Source: Sinosporangium siamense
Lineage (GTDB): Bacteria; Actinomycetota; Actinomycetes; Streptosporangiales; Streptosporangiaceae
Reading direction: 5' to 3'
Assembly (NCBI RefSeq): GCF_016863435.1
Contig: NZ_BOOW01000007.1
Location: 124,001 to 188,000 of the forward strand
DNA length: 64,000 nt
This document shows positions 7,438-19,090 of the stretch, one piece after another. Positions within the stretch are counted from its first letter, which is position 1. Every line of letters starts with the position of its first letter. Below the pieces are notes generated by a model. The model saw nothing but the letters and a program-made list of their open reading frames with translations, did not search any database and was not told the DNA's origin. The position numbers and the translations under genes were made by a program.

Positions 7438-9066
7438 GTGACGGCCCTTCTAGACCAGCTACGGTCGGCCCCCCGATCCGTCTTCAGCCGCATTCCCGGC
7501 ATGTCGGGTGACGATGACGAGCCGCGGCGTCCGTTGCCCGTGTCGGGCATGCTCGCGGCGGCCTGGACGCTCGGTGTGGGTCTCGCCGTGTTGACGACAC
7601 TGACCCTGGTGGGATGGATCGCCGCGCCGCGAGGGGCGCTCGGGCCGGGGCTGCCCGGGGTGTTCCGCACGGCGGCGCAGCTCTGGCTGGCCGCCCACCA
7701 TGCGGGGTTCGCGATCCCGGGCGGCGGCAGGGTGGGCTTGCTGCCGCTGGGGCTGACGGTGTTGCCGGCGCTGCTGCTCTATCGGGCGGGCCTCTGGATG
7801 GCGCGCGACGCCGATCTGCGGCTGCGGCTGCCGGCGAGGTTGCCGAAGGGCACACCCAAGGACGTCGCCAACGCCCGCCGCCGGGCGCAGCTCGTGCTCG
7901 TGGCCCAGGCCGGCATTTCGCTGGCTGCGCCGTACTCCCTGCTCGCGGGGGGCATCGCGCTGGTGGCGCGCAACGACATCACGCAGCCGTTCCTCGGTGA
8001 GGCGCTGGTGAGCCACCTGGTGCTGGCGTTCCTGGCCGGGTCGCTCGCGGTGGCGCGCACGATCGGGCCGTGGCGCGTGATGCTCAAGCTGCTGCCGGAG
8101 CGGGTGCGGTCGCTGGTGGTGGGCACGGCGGTGGCGCTGACGATCATGTTGATCGCGGGCCTGGTGCTGGTGCTGGGTGCGCTGGTGGTGAACTTCGGGC
8201 AGGTCCGCGATCTGTCGGAGGTGCTGGCGCCGGAGCTGGTGGGTGGCCTGCTGCTGGTGCTCATCCAGGCGCTTTACCTGCTCAACGCGGTGATCTGGGG
8301 CATGGCCTACATCGCCGGGCCGGGGTTCGCGATCGGGACGGGCACGCTGGTGGCTCCGACCGGCGTGCATCTGGGCACGGTGCCCAGCCTGCCGGCGTTC
8401 GGCGCGCTGCCCGAGGCGGGGCCGATGTCGCCGTGGATGATGACCGTGCTGGCCATCCCGTTCGCAGCGGGCGCCGTGGCGGGGGTGGTGGTGGCGCGGG
8501 TCGCGCCGACGCCGTCCTACGAGGCGGCGCCGTTGTGGGGGTTCCTGTGCGGCCTCGTGACCGGTGGCACGGCCGGGTTGCTGGCCGCGTTGTCGGGCGG
8601 GCCGCTGGGCGGGGCGCGGTTGTCGGCGATGGGGCCCTCGCCGTGGGAGGTCATGCTCTCGGTGACGCTGGAGGTGGGGGTGGCCGCCGGCATCTCGGCG
8701 GGCATCACGAACTGGTGGCTGATGTCGCGCCGCCGGGCGTCGCTGGCGACCCCGGTGCGCAAGGCGGGCGCGGCGATCGCGAAGGTCGCGGGCCGGGTGG
8801 GCCTGGCCGACCAGGAGGAGCCGAAGGCGCTGCCGGGGCACTGGATGGACGCCACGGAGTGCGACACGCAGCCGATCCCGGTCATCCGTGACGATTGGAC
8901 GGACGAGCACGACGCGGCGACGCATCAGACGCTGGCCGAGCCCCGGCCGAAGACGTGGAAGAAGCCCGAACCGCCTCGCCCGCCCCGCCGCGACATCGTG
9001 GACGAGTCAGACGACAAGGGCGGCAAGGTGATTTATCTAGACCCCTACGCCTGGGACCGGGACTGA
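7438..9066 (+). CDS. DUF6350 (PerM-like) multi-spanning membrane protein
   Basis: This 542-residue protein has about eight to ten hydrophobic segments between residues 37 and 430 (first LAAAWTLGVGLAVLTTLTLV, last VTLEVGVAAGISAGITNWWL) and a long hydrophilic acidic/proline-rich C-terminal tail ending VIYLDPYAWDRD. Placement between sucCD and purN-purH is the same as for mycobacterial Rv0955 (PerM), linked there to divisome stability and growth at low magnesium, so I assign it to that DUF6350 family. The track start GTG 7438 has only a distant purine-rich stretch (GGGGAAGGG); ATG 7501 is another possible start just before the hydrophobic part. It converges with a small membrane gene at 9157. 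Confidence 0.8.
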   Translation: MTALLDQLRSAPRSVFSRIPGMSGDDDEPRRPLPVSGMLAAAWTLGVGLAVLTTLTLVGWIAAPRGALGPGLPGVFRTAAQLWLAAHHAGFAIPGGGRVGLLPLGLTVLPALLLYRAGLWMARDADLRLRLPARLPKGTPKDVANARRRAQLVLVAQAGISLAAPYSLLAGGIALVARNDITQPFLGEALVSHLVLAFLAGSLAVARTIGPWRVMLKLLPERVRSLVVGTAVALTIMLIAGLVLVLGALVVNFGQVRDLSEVLAPELVGGLLLVLIQALYLLNAVIWGMAYIAGPGFAIGTGTLVAPTGVHLGTVPSLPAFGALPEAGPMSPWMMTVLAIPFAAGAVAGVVVARVAPTPSYEAAPLWGFLCGLVTGGTAGLLAALSGGPLGGARLSAMGPSPWEVMLSVTLEVGVAAGISAGITNWWLMSRRRASLATPVRKAGAAIAKVAGRVGLADQEEPKALPGHWMDATECDTQPIPVIRDDWTDEHDAATHQTLAEPRPKTWKKPEPPRPPRRDIVDESDDKGGKVIYLDPYAWDRD

Positions 9067-9070
9067 GCGC

Positions 9071-9153
9071 CGTTAACGCCGCCAAAGGCTCGTAAACGCC
9101 GGGCTGGGGTCCGTAGACGGCAGCCCAAGGCCCGTAGGCGGCGTTCAATAAGC
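9071..9153. repeat. Four 20-21 base tandem repeats between convergent genes
   Basis: Units start at 9071, 9091, 9112 and 9133, each opening CGT(T/A)(A/G)(A/G)CG(C/G)C. They fill the whole space between the DUF6350 gene stop and the stop of the convergent gene at 9157. Complementary GGC/GCC blocks mean the transcript could fold, so the array may serve as a bidirectional terminator. Confidence 0.7.
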
Positions 9154-9156
9154 TCG

Positions 9157-9576
9157 TCAGGGCGCCAGCGAACGCAGCGCCCACTGGATGTCGAACGGCG
9201 ACCGGGCCTGCACGGCACGCTCGAACTGCGAGAAACAGTCCTGCTGGGAGGCGATCGTGCCGGCGCCCTTGAGACACTCGGTGTAGGCGAGAAGCTCGTT
9301 ACCGAAGTAAAGCTGGAACACCGTCGCCGAGAACGACAACAGCAGCGCCACCGCCGACACCCCGAGCCCGGCGAACGCGACCGTCGCGCTCTTGCCCGCG
9401 CTGACGAGGGCCGTGCGGGCCCGCCCGGAGGCCGCCAGGGCGAGGAAACCGACCACGACGCCCGCCAAGGGCAGTGTGAACGTCAGCACCAGAGCGGCCA
9501 GGGCGAGCAGGAGAGCACGGCGGGCCGTTTCCTCGGCGGGCCTTGGCCCGGAGGGAATCTGGACCGGTGTCGTCAC
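9157..9576 (-). CDS. Small membrane protein of unknown function
   Basis: The 139-residue product has two clear hydrophobic segments, ALLLALAALVLTFTLPLAGV with VVGFLALAA (about residues 21-50) and VAFAGLGVSAVALLLSFSATV (about 66-86), and then a soluble tail with two cysteines (YTECLKG and QQDCFSQF), probably outside the membrane. The start GTG 9576 is well placed behind GAGGAGG. The overall plan (proline-rich N-terminus, two helices, tail) resembles DUF4190-type actinobacterial membrane proteins, but I do not recognise a defined family. It is divergent from purN, sharing an intergenic region of about 96 bases, and convergent with the DUF6350 gene. Confidence 0.75.
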   Translation of the reverse strand: MTTPVQIPSGPRPAEETARRALLLALAALVLTFTLPLAGVVVGFLALAASGRARTALVSAGKSATVAFAGLGVSAVALLLSFSATVFQLYFGNELLAYTECLKGAGTIASQQDCFSQFERAVQARSPFDIQWALRSLAP

Positions 9577-9672
9577 CGGACCTCCTCAATCGTCGTCGCC
9601 GCGAGCGGGCGGATACGCTGGCTGCGTTGTCTTCTTCCTTGCTCATCCAGTCTGCCGCGAATGGAGTGCACT

Positions 9673-10290
9673 GTGTCTCGCCAGGCCGCTCGGCTTGTCA
9701 TTCTCGTCTCCGGTTCTGGCACCAACCTACAGGCCTTGCTCGACGCCGTGTCCGATGACGGGTACGGCGCGGCGATCGTGGCCGTGGGCGCCGACCGTGA
9801 CGGCATCGAGGGGCTGGCCCGCGCGGAGCGCGCTGGAGTGCCGACCTTCGTCGAGCGGGTGAAGGCGCACCCGAGCCGGGAGGCGTGGGACGAGGCGCTG
9901 GCCTCCCGCCTCGCCGAGCACCGGCCCGATCTTGTGGTGTCGGCCGGGTTCATGAAGATCCTGGGGCCCCGGGTGCTCAAGGAGAACTCCATCGTCAACA
10001 CCCATCCGGCGCTGCTGCCGTCGTTCCCAGGCGCGCACGCGGTGCGCGACGCGCTGGCCTACGGGGTGAAGGTCACCGGCTGCACCGTCCACCTGGTGGA
10101 CGCGGGCGTCGACACCGGCCCGGTGATCGCGCAGGAGGCGGTCGAGGTGCTGCCCGGCGACGACGAGTCGTCGCTGCATGAGCGCATCAAGGTCGTCGAG
10201 CGCCGCCTGCTCGTCCAGACCGTCGGTCGTATGGCCCGTGAGGGTTTTACCGTGACCGGCCGCGAGGTTTCGCTTGGCGTGACCCGGTAG
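9673..10290 (+). CDS. purN: Phosphoribosylglycinamide formyltransferase
   Basis: PurN transfers the formyl group of 10-formyl-THF to GAR, the third step of purine synthesis. The GAR-phosphate loop appears as VSGSGTNLQALLDA at the N-terminus, the catalytic Asn and His as NTHPALLPSFPG near residues 109-111, and the catalytic Asp in HLVDAGVDTGPVIAQE. I choose GTG 9673 (205 residues) because GGAG lies six bases before it; an in-frame ATG at 9661 would add four residues but has no ribosome site. It precedes purH and folD, so purine formylation steps and their folate supply are co-located, as in other actinobacteria. Confidence 0.95.
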   Translation: MSRQAARLVILVSGSGTNLQALLDAVSDDGYGAAIVAVGADRDGIEGLARAERAGVPTFVERVKAHPSREAWDEALASRLAEHRPDLVVSAGFMKILGPRVLKENSIVNTHPALLPSFPGAHAVRDALAYGVKVTGCTVHLVDAGVDTGPVIAQEAVEVLPGDDESSLHERIKVVERRLLVQTVGRMAREGFTVTGREVSLGVTR

Positions 10291-10348
10291 ATGAGCCGGG
10301 CATGACCTGCTTCAGAAGAACCTGCTTCAGGAGAGAGAGGACCACCAC

Positions 10349-11896
10349 GTGACCCGCATCGCCATTCGTCGCGCGCTGATCGCGGTATACGACAAGTCGG
10401 GGCTGGAGGAGCTGGCCCGCGGCTTGGACGCGGCCGGGATCGAGATCGTGTCGACCGGCGGCACGGCAGCGAAGATCGCGTCGTACGGCGTGCCCGTGAC
10501 GCCGGTCGAGTCGCTGACCGGTTTCCCCGAGTGCCTCGACGGGCGGGTCAAGACGCTGCACCCCCGGGTGCACGCCGGGCTGCTCGCCGACGGTTCGAAG
10601 CAGGCGCACGTCAAGCAGCTCGAAGAGCTGGAGATCGAGCCGTTCCAGCTCCTCGTGGTCAACCTTTACCCGTTCCGGGAGACGGTGGCCTCGGGAGCGT
10701 CGGCCGCCGAGTGCGTCGAGCAGATCGACATCGGCGGGCCCGCGATGATCCGCGCCGGCGCCAAGAACCACGGCACGGTCGCGGTGGTGGTCGACCCGGC
10801 GCGCTACGGCGACGTGCTGCGCGCGGTCTCCGAGGGCGGCTACACCGAGGCGGAGCGGCGGGCTCTCGCCGGGGCGGCATACGCGCACACGGCGAGCTAC
10901 GACGTCGAGGTCGCCTCGTGGTTCCACAACTCCTACGCCGCCGAGGGCGACGCGGTCTGGCCGGTCTTCATGGCGGGCACGTGGACGCGCCGCGACGTGC
11001 TTCGCTACGGTGAGAACCCGCACCAGAAGGCCGCGCTCTACTCCGCCGGATCCGAGGGTCTGGCCGGGGCCGAGCAGCTCCACGGCAAGGAGATGTCCTA
11101 CAACAACTACGTGGACTCCGACGCCGCCTGGCGTGCCGCCTGGGACTTCGCCGAGCCGGCCGTCGCCATCATCAAGCACGCCAACCCCTGCGGGGTGGCC
11201 GTCGGTGCCGACGTGGCCGAGGCCCACCGCAAGGCCCACGCCTGCGACCCGGTGTCGGCATACGGCGGGGTCATCGCCGTCAACCGTGAGGTCTCCGGGG
11301 AGATGGCCCGGCAGGTCGCCGAGGTGTTCACCGAGGTCGTGGTGGCGCCCGGCTTCAGCGACGAGGCTCTCGCCGTACTCCGGGAGAAGAAGAACCTGCG
11401 GCTGCTGGTGTGCCCGGAGGGGCCGGCGAACACCGTGGAGTTCCGGCGCATCGACGGCGGAGTGCTCACCCAGACGGTCGACCGGGTCGACGCGCCGGGG
11501 GACGACCCCTCGACGTGGGAGCTCAAGGCGGGGTCCGCGGCGGCGCCGGGGGTGCTGGCCGATCTCGCGTTCGCCTGGAAGGCGTGCCGTTCGGTCAAGT
11601 CCAACGCGATCCTGCTGGCCGCGGACGGCGCGACCGTCGGTGTGGGCATGGGGCAGGTCAACCGGGTCGACTCGGCCAGGCTCGCGGTGTCGCGGGCGGG
11701 GGAGCGGGCCGCGGGTTCTGTGGCGGCCTCCGACGCGTTCTTCCCCTTCGCCGACGGGCTTGAGGTGCTCGCCGAGGCGGGGGTCAAGGCGATCGTCGAG
11801 CCGGGCGGCTCCGTGCGGGACGAGGAGGTCGTCGCCGCCGCGGAGCGGGCCGGCATCACCCTCTATTTCACCGGCACCCGTCACTTCTTCCACTGA
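10349..11896 (+). CDS. purH: Bifunctional AICAR formyltransferase / IMP cyclohydrolase
   Basis: The 515-residue enzyme catalyses the last two steps of IMP synthesis. The N-terminal MGS-like cyclohydrolase domain (about residues 1-150) shows [24 protein letters not shown] and [19 protein letters not shown]. The C-terminal AICAR transformylase domain carries [36 protein letters not shown] with the catalytic Lys-His, and [12 protein letters not shown]. The start is GTG 10349 behind GAGAGAGG. The 58-base gap from purN contains two copies of CCTGCTTCAG (10307 and 10321). It forms an operon-like series with purN and folD. Confidence 0.97.
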   Translation: MTRIAIRRALIAVYDKSGLEELARGLDAAGIEIVSTGGTAAKIASYGVPVTPVESLTGFPECLDGRVKTLHPRVHAGLLADGSKQAHVKQLEELEIEPFQLLVVNLYPFRETVASGASAAECVEQIDIGGPAMIRAGAKNHGTVAVVVDPARYGDVLRAVSEGGYTEAERRALAGAAYAHTASYDVEVASWFHNSYAAEGDAVWPVFMAGTWTRRDVLRYGENPHQKAALYSAGSEGLAGAEQLHGKEMSYNNYVDSDAAWRAAWDFAEPAVAIIKHANPCGVAVGADVAEAHRKAHACDPVSAYGGVIAVNREVSGEMARQVAEVFTEVVVAPGFSDEALAVLREKKNLRLLVCPEGPANTVEFRRIDGGVLTQTVDRVDAPGDDPSTWELKAGSAAAPGVLADLAFAWKACRSVKSNAILLAADGATVGVGMGQVNRVDSARLAVSRAGERAAGSVAASDAFFPFADGLEVLAEAGVKAIVEPGGSVRDEEVVAAAERAGITLYFTGTRHFFH

Positions 11897-11938
11897 CACA
11901 CCACGTTTCACACCCACGCCCAGGGAAGGACCTCATAC

Positions 11939-12787
11939 ATGAGCGCGCAGATCCTCGACGGTAAAGCGACCGCCGCCAAGATCAAAGCCGATCTCGCCCG
12001 GCGTGTGGCGGCTTTGGCGGAGCGGGGGGTGCGGCCCGGCTTGGGGTCGATCCTGGTGGGCGACGACCCCGGCAGTCAGATCTACGTCGCGAGCAAGCAC
12101 CGCGACTGCGCGGAGGTCGGCATCGCCTCCCTCCGCCGGGACCTGCCGGAGGACGCGAGCGCCGCCGACGTCGAGGCCGTCATCGACGAGCTGAACGCCG
12201 ATCCGGCGTGCACCGGTTACATCGTGCAGTTGCCGCTGCCGCGCCACCTCGACAGCCAGGCGCTGATCGAGCGCATGGACCCGGGCAAGGACGCCGACGG
12301 CCTGCACCCGGTCAACCTCGGCCGCCTGGTGCACATGGTCGAGGCCCCGCTTCCGTGCACGCCGAAGGGCATCGTGGCCCTCCTCGCGGAATACGGCGTG
12401 CCGCTGAAGGGCGCCGAGGTCGTGGTCGTGGGCCGGGGCATCACCGTCGGGCGTCCCCTCGGCCTGCTGCTGACGCGGCGCGCCGAGAACGCGACGGTGA
12501 CCCTCTGCCACACCGGCACCGTGGACCTCGCGGCGCACGTGCGCCGCGCGGACGTTGTGGTTGCGGCGGCCGGGGTGCCGGGGCTGATCACGGCGGACAT
12601 GGTCAAGCCCGGCGCCGCCGTACTCGACGTGGGCGTGTCGCGAGTGGACGGCAAGCTGGCCGGCGACGTGTCCCTGGATGTCAGGGACGTCGCCGGCTTC
12701 GTCGCGCCGAACCCGGGCGGCGTCGGCCCCATGACGCGGGCCATGTTGCTGACCAACGTGGTCGAGGCGGCCGAGCGGGCGGTGTAG
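11939..12787 (+). CDS. folD: Bifunctional methylenetetrahydrofolate dehydrogenase / cyclohydrolase
   Basis: FolD (282 residues) makes 10-formyl-THF for PurN and PurH from 5,10-methylene-THF with NADP. The catalytic domain shows [20 protein letters not shown] (with the family Tyr and Lys), [11 protein letters not shown] and [12 protein letters not shown]; the nucleotide domain shows [17 protein letters not shown], and the end carries [15 protein letters not shown] and [17 protein letters not shown] 11939 follows an AAGGA site, 42 bases after purH. A near-perfect stem at 12792-12811 closes the unit. Length and motif order are normal. Confidence 0.97.
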   Translation: MSAQILDGKATAAKIKADLARRVAALAERGVRPGLGSILVGDDPGSQIYVASKHRDCAEVGIASLRRDLPEDASAADVEAVIDELNADPACTGYIVQLPLPRHLDSQALIERMDPGKDADGLHPVNLGRLVHMVEAPLPCTPKGIVALLAEYGVPLKGAEVVVVGRGITVGRPLGLLLTRRAENATVTLCHTGTVDLAAHVRRADVVVAAAGVPGLITADMVKPGAAVLDVGVSRVDGKLAGDVSLDVRDVAGFVAPNPGGVGPMTRAMLLTNVVEAAERAV

Positions 12788-12791
12788 GCGA

Positions 12792-12811
12792 GGCCGCACT
12801 GTAGTGCGGCC
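12792..12811 (+). terminator. Terminator after folD
   Basis: GGCCGCACT (12792-12800) and AGTGCGGCC (12803-12811) pair around GT only five bases past the folD stop. With the convergent FHA gene ending at 12889 it may serve both strands. Confidence 0.7.
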
Positions 12812-12888
12812 ACAGCCGATCCGATCGATGCGGTCCGGGGCTCAGGGGGCTCGTGGTGTCGCGCACGAGCGTCTGGGCCCGCCGCGTG

Positions 12889-13545
12889 TCAGGACGCCCG
12901 GCGGCTGCCCGCCGCCGTATGGGGCTCGGGCGCCGTGGTGCCGCTTGGCGAACGCTGTGGCGGCACCACGGGGGTGGGCCGGACCAAACCCAGCGCCACC
13001 ACCTCGTTGGCCAGCCGGGTGCGCCGGTTTGTGCCCTCCGGGATGCGGAATTTCTGGTAGAGCCGCAGCAAATGCTGCTTGACCGCCGCTTCAGTCACGA
13101 CCAGGTCATCTGCTATCTCCCGCGCTGTTGCCGGGGCGACGAATGCCTCGTCCGATAGCGCTGGTCGGCATAGCGACGTCAAGACGTCGACTTCGCGCCT
13201 CGTGAGTTCAGGCGCCGCCGCGCGGCGGAGTTCCACCTCTGGTGCGAAGTCTTCCCGGGGCACACCGCCGATACGGCATCTGGCCGCGCCGAAGGAGACG
13301 ACGTCGCCGTCGTCGAGCACCCTCCGGGCTATCGGCCTGCCGTTGACGCGTGTGCCGTTACGGGAAAGTCCGAGATCCACGACGTAGAGGTAAGGGCCTC
13401 GCCGAATGAGTTCGGCGTGGAGCCTCGACACACTTGGGTCCGTCAGGCGGATGTCGGCACCCCGACCCCGCCCGACCGTCGTGATCTCTGGGCGCAACGG
13501 GACAACCTCGCCTGTGTCCTCGATGCGAATGAACGGCCCCTCCAC
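12889..13545 (-). CDS. FHA-domain protein with C-terminal LuxR-like HTH
   Basis: The 218-residue protein begins with a forkhead-associated domain (about residues 5-95) carrying the phosphothreonine-binding landmarks TVGRGRGADIRL, SVSRLHAELIRR and LSRNGTRVNGRPI. A second part (about 108-185) begins ELTRREVDVLTSLCRP and includes AREIADDLVVTEAAVKQHLL, a helix-turn-helix of NarL/LuxR style, followed by KFRIPEGTNRRTRLANEV. This suggests a regulator whose activity responds to phosphothreonine signalling, plausibly from the Ser/Thr kinase at 16581. It is divergent from citrate synthase across 181 bases. It and citrate synthase use more A/T third positions than their neighbours. Confidence 0.85.
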   Translation of the reverse strand: MEGPFIRIEDTGEVVPLRPEITTVGRGRGADIRLTDPSVSRLHAELIRRGPYLYVVDLGLSRNGTRVNGRPIARRVLDDGDVVSFGAARCRIGGVPREDFAPEVELRRAAAPELTRREVDVLTSLCRPALSDEAFVAPATAREIADDLVVTEAAVKQHLLRLYQKFRIPEGTNRRTRLANEVVALGLVRPTPVVPPQRSPSGTTAPEPHTAAGSRRAS

Positions 13546-13726
13546 GGCAGTTCCTCCCCAGGTAGCCGGCCGTTACTGTTGCTACAGATCCGGCTTACCC
13601 AAAGGATGCGCTTAGGAATCGCCTTTGCCATGAGCAGAATCCAGGTTGAAATTGGTCTGGACCTCCTCGGCTGGTTTTGCCTGCTCACGGGTAGACTTCG
13701 GGCGGAGAAAAGCGGAGGAACCACTC

Positions 13727-14848
13727 ATGGCGGACAAGCCCACCAAAGGACTCGCCGACGTCGTTGCCGCATCCACAGCACTCAGCGACATCGACGGCAA
13801 GGCCGGTCGCCTCTTCTATCGCGGATATGACATCCATGATCTAGCCGGTCGCACCACCTTCGAGGAAGCCGCCCATCTGCTCCAGCGCGGCACCCTTCCG
13901 ACCGGTGCTCAGCTCGCGAAATACCGGGCCGAGCTGGCCGGTGGCCAGACACTCGGCGCCCTCGTCGAGGAGAACCTCTCCAAGATCGCCGAAAAGCAGA
14001 CGCCCATGGAGGCGCTGCGCACACTGGTCTCGCTGGCCACAGCCGACGATCCGGACAAGTCAAGCAACTCCCCCGAAGCCAATCAGCGTAAAGCTGCCAG
14101 GCTTACGGCTCAGCAGGGCATTCTCGTCGCCCGTTATCACGCGGCCAGGAGCGGGAACACCGTCCCCGAGGCCGATCCGGCACTCGGCGTCGCGGCCAAT
14201 TTCCTGCATCAAGTGAGCAATCGCACACCGACCCCGCGAGAGATCGAGATCTTCGACACGTGCCTGGTGCTTCACGCGGACCACACCATGAACGCCTCGA
14301 CGTTCGCGGCCAGGGTCTGCGCCGCCACACTCGCCGACATGCATTCGGCGGTCGTGGCGGCCATCGGCACGCTCAAGGGCCCGCTCCACGGCGGCGCGAA
14401 CGAGCAGGTCATGCGGACGCTTGAATCGATTGAACCCAGCCGGGTGGCCGGGGTCGTGCGCGGAAAACTGGCCGCCGGTGAAAAGATCATGGGTTTCGGC
14501 CACCGGGTTTACAAGACCGAGGACCCCCGGGCCACCCATCTGCGCAGGTTGTCCGAAGAACTGTCCGAATCAACGGGGGACCGTACGTTTTATCGCATGT
14601 CGAGGGAGATGGAGGAGGTGGTCTTTGCGGAGAAGAAGCTTTATCCCAATGTCGACTTCTACGCTGCCACGGTCTACCACTACCTTGGTATTCCGACGGA
14701 CCTGTTTACTCCGGTCTTCTCGGTCAGCCGGATGTCCGGCTGGACAGCTCATGTGATCGAGCAGCATGCCGACAACCGCCTCATACGGCCGGACAGTGAA
14801 TACATCGGTGAGCGTGACCAGAAGTGGAAACCGATCGACGAGCGGTGA
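13727..14848 (+). CDS. Citrate synthase (short, bacterial type II/2-methylcitrate synthase-like)
   Basis: This 373-residue enzyme condenses oxaloacetate with acetyl-CoA (possibly propionyl-CoA). It shows the two catalytic histidines in CLVLHADHTMNAST (His183) and MGFGHRVYK (His259) and the catalytic aspartate in NVDFYAATVYHY (Asp310). It is the ~370-residue type shared by dimeric citrate and methylcitrate synthases, which motifs alone do not separate; the TCA context favours citrate synthase. ATG 13727 has GGAGGA seven bases ahead; the longer upstream frame from 13646 lacks one. Its codons are less GC-rich than in icd or sucC. The stop overlaps the GTG of the DUF3017 gene. Confidence 0.92.
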   Translation: MADKPTKGLADVVAASTALSDIDGKAGRLFYRGYDIHDLAGRTTFEEAAHLLQRGTLPTGAQLAKYRAELAGGQTLGALVEENLSKIAEKQTPMEALRTLVSLATADDPDKSSNSPEANQRKAARLTAQQGILVARYHAARSGNTVPEADPALGVAANFLHQVSNRTPTPREIEIFDTCLVLHADHTMNASTFAARVCAATLADMHSAVVAAIGTLKGPLHGGANEQVMRTLESIEPSRVAGVVRGKLAAGEKIMGFGHRVYKTEDPRATHLRRLSEELSESTGDRTFYRMSREMEEVVFAEKKLYPNVDFYAATVYHYLGIPTDLFTPVFSVSRMSGWTAHVIEQHADNRLIRPDSEYIGERDQKWKPIDER

Positions 14849-15123
14849 CTCGCAGCAGGAGTGAAGAGCGCTGGGGACCGTACCCGCTGGTTTTGGCGGG
14901 TGCGGTCGCCGGCGTGGGTGTGGTCGCCTTCGGGCACCCGATGAGCGGGGCCCTGATCATGGGCCTGTCGTTGCTGATCGGCATGGTCTTCCGGCTGCTG
15001 CGCGGCGATCGCGCGGCGGGCCGTCTCGCCGTGCGCGACCGGATGGTCGACGTCATGGTGATGGCCGCCATGGGCGGCCTGATCGTGATCGCGGTGGCTT
15101 TCCTCGTGTTCTACAAGCGATAA
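14845..15123 (+). CDS. DUF3017 small membrane protein
   Basis: The 92-residue product has three hydrophobic segments (YPLVLAGAVAGVGVVAFG, SGALIMGLSLLIGMVF, VMVMAAMGGLIVIAVAFLVF) and a basic stretch between the second and third (RLLRGDRAAGRLAVRDR). This is the DUF3017 pattern, and in Streptomyces the family sits between folD and the mdh/icd genes, as here in broad terms. Translation starts at GTG 14845, overlapping the stop of citrate synthase by four bases (GTGA), so expression is coupled. Its function is not known; the recurrent link with folate and TCA genes is the only clue. Confidence 0.85.
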   Translation: MTRSRSEERWGPYPLVLAGAVAGVGVVAFGHPMSGALIMGLSLLIGMVFRLLRGDRAAGRLAVRDRMVDVMVMAAMGGLIVIAVAFLVFYKR

Positions 15124-15231
15124 CCGCTGACCGCATCACAGACGGGTCACACGGGTCGGGTAGCCTCAACGGCCAGTGAGCCTCAATGTGACTTCCGGTC
15201 ATTGTTCAGTTCATGAAGGGGAACCACACGT

Positions 15232-16446
15232 ATGCCCAAGATCAAGGTAGAGGGGCCGGTCGTCGAACTTGACGGCGACGAGATGACCCGGATCATCTGG
15301 CAGTTCATCAAGGATCAGCTGATCCTTCCCTACCTCGACGTCGACCTGAAGTACTACGACCTCGGCATCGAACACCGCGACGCCACGGACGACCAGGTCA
15401 CCATCGACGCGGCCAACGCCATCAAGCAGCACGGCGTGGGCGTGAAGTGTGCGACCATCACCCCCGATGAGGCTCGGGTCGAGGAATTCGGCCTGAAGAA
15501 GATGTGGAAGTCCCCCAACGGGACCATCCGCAACATCCTCGGCGGCGTGATTTTCCGCGAGCCGATCATCATGTCGAACATCCCGAGGCTGGTGCCCGGC
15601 TGGACCAAGCCGATCGTCGTCGGCCGTCACGCCTTCGGCGACCAGTATCGCGCCACCGACTTCGTCGTGCCCGGCGAAGGCAGCCTGACCCTCACCTTCA
15701 CCCCGAAGGACGGGTCGGAGCCCATCGAGTACAACGTGTTCGACTTCCCCGGTGGGGGCGTCGCGATGGCGATGTACAACCTCGACGAGTCGATCCGCGA
15801 CTTCGCCCGCGCCTCGATGAGGTATGGCCTGGCCCGGAACTATCCGGTCTACCTCTCGACGAAGAACACCATCATGAAGGCCTACGACGGGCGCTTCAAG
15901 GACATCTTCGCCGAAGTCTACGAGACCGAGTTCAAGGCCGACTTCGAGGCCGCCGGCCTCATTTACGAGCACCGTCTCATCGACGACATGGTCGCCGCGG
16001 CGCTCAAGTGGGAGGGCGGCTACGTCTGGGCCTGCAAGAACTACGACGGTGACGTGCAGTCCGACACCGTGGCCCAGGGCTTCGGCTCGCTCGGCCTGAT
16101 GACCTCGGTCCTCATGACCCCCGACGGGCGCACCGTCGAGGCCGAGGCCGCGCACGGCACGGTCACCCGGCACTTCCGGCAGCACCAGAAGGGCAACCCC
16201 ACCTCCACCAACCCGATCGCCTCGATCTTCGCCTGGACCCGTGGTCTCCAGCACCGCGGCAAGCTCGACAACACCCCCGCGGTGATCGACTTCGCCGGCA
16301 AGCTGGAGCAGGTCTGCGTCGAGACGGTCGAGGGCGGTCAGATGACCAAGGACCTCGCCCTGCTGGTCGGCGGCGACGCCGAGTGGCTGACCACCCAGGA
16401 CTTCCTGGCGGCGCTGGACGAGAACCTCAAGAAGAAGATGGCCTGA
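15232..16446 (+). CDS. icd: NADP-dependent isocitrate dehydrogenase (homodimeric, eukaryote-like subfamily)
   Basis: The 404-residue enzyme oxidatively decarboxylates isocitrate to 2-oxoglutarate. It opens [20 protein letters not shown] and has the substrate-binding [13 protein letters not shown], the Tyr region [20 protein letters not shown], the metal-binding [13 protein letters not shown] and [11 protein letters not shown], and NADP-binding [12 protein letters not shown] with [15 protein letters not shown]. This pattern belongs to the ~400-residue dimeric family shared with eukaryotes, not the E. coli or monomeric 740-residue types. ATG 15232 follows a GAAGGGGAA region. A long two-part terminator at 16468-16506 closes the transcript. 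Confidence 0.97.
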   Translation: MPKIKVEGPVVELDGDEMTRIIWQFIKDQLILPYLDVDLKYYDLGIEHRDATDDQVTIDAANAIKQHGVGVKCATITPDEARVEEFGLKKMWKSPNGTIRNILGGVIFREPIIMSNIPRLVPGWTKPIVVGRHAFGDQYRATDFVVPGEGSLTLTFTPKDGSEPIEYNVFDFPGGGVAMAMYNLDESIRDFARASMRYGLARNYPVYLSTKNTIMKAYDGRFKDIFAEVYETEFKADFEAAGLIYEHRLIDDMVAAALKWEGGYVWACKNYDGDVQSDTVAQGFGSLGLMTSVLMTPDGRTVEAEAAHGTVTRHFRQHQKGNPTSTNPIASIFAWTRGLQHRGKLDNTPAVIDFAGKLEQVCVETVEGGQMTKDLALLVGGDAEWLTTQDFLAALDENLKKKMA

Positions 16447-16467
16447 CCTCGCCCTCAGGCTTCTGGC

Positions 16468-16506
16468 AACGCCCGGTCCGGTGGTCCCCCCACCTGACCG
16501 GGCGTT
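16468..16506 (+). terminator. Terminator after icd
   Basis: AACGCCCGGTC (16468-16478) pairs with GACCGGGCGTT (16496-16506), and GGTGG/CCACC inside nearly continues the stem. It starts 21 bases after the icd stop and is followed by a short T/C stretch. One of the strongest hairpins in the window. Confidence 0.85.
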
Positions 16507-16580
16507 TCCGTCCCCTGGCGTTTTCCCGGCCTTGTCAGGGCCGTAGAGTGCACTCCGGGACGCTGGGGAGAGGGGCGAGG

Positions 16581-18861
<2,281 letters not shown>

Positions 18862-18875
18862 GGCTGACCTAGAGC

Positions 18876-18911
18876 GGCCGAGGGCGACGGTGTTCACCGT
18901 CGCGCTCGGCC
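18876..18911 (+). terminator. Terminator after mdh
   Basis: GGCCGAG-g-GCGACGGTG (18876-18892) pairs with CACCGTCGC-g-CTCGGCC (18895-18911) with only one symmetric mismatch, 14 bases after the mdh stop. Confidence 0.85.
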
Positions 18912-19090
18912 ACTTCTGTTTCTGGCGTTGAAGCAGGGCTGTTTTTGGTGCGCTGGAGCAGCGCCGGCCGGGTCATCCCATGGTCAAATTGGGCAGTGGA
19001 TTCTCACTTGCCCGGACCGGCCTTTGTGATCTCCATGGCGAACCACCGGAAAATGCTCAATGAGCACGAGTTTTCCGGGGGTTCGGTGTC

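Noticed and set aside
16383-16580. N-terminal extension of the Ser/Thr kinase to 16383
   Set aside because: It would overlap the icd coding region and run through the icd terminator; ATG 16581 gives a normal kinase N-terminus.
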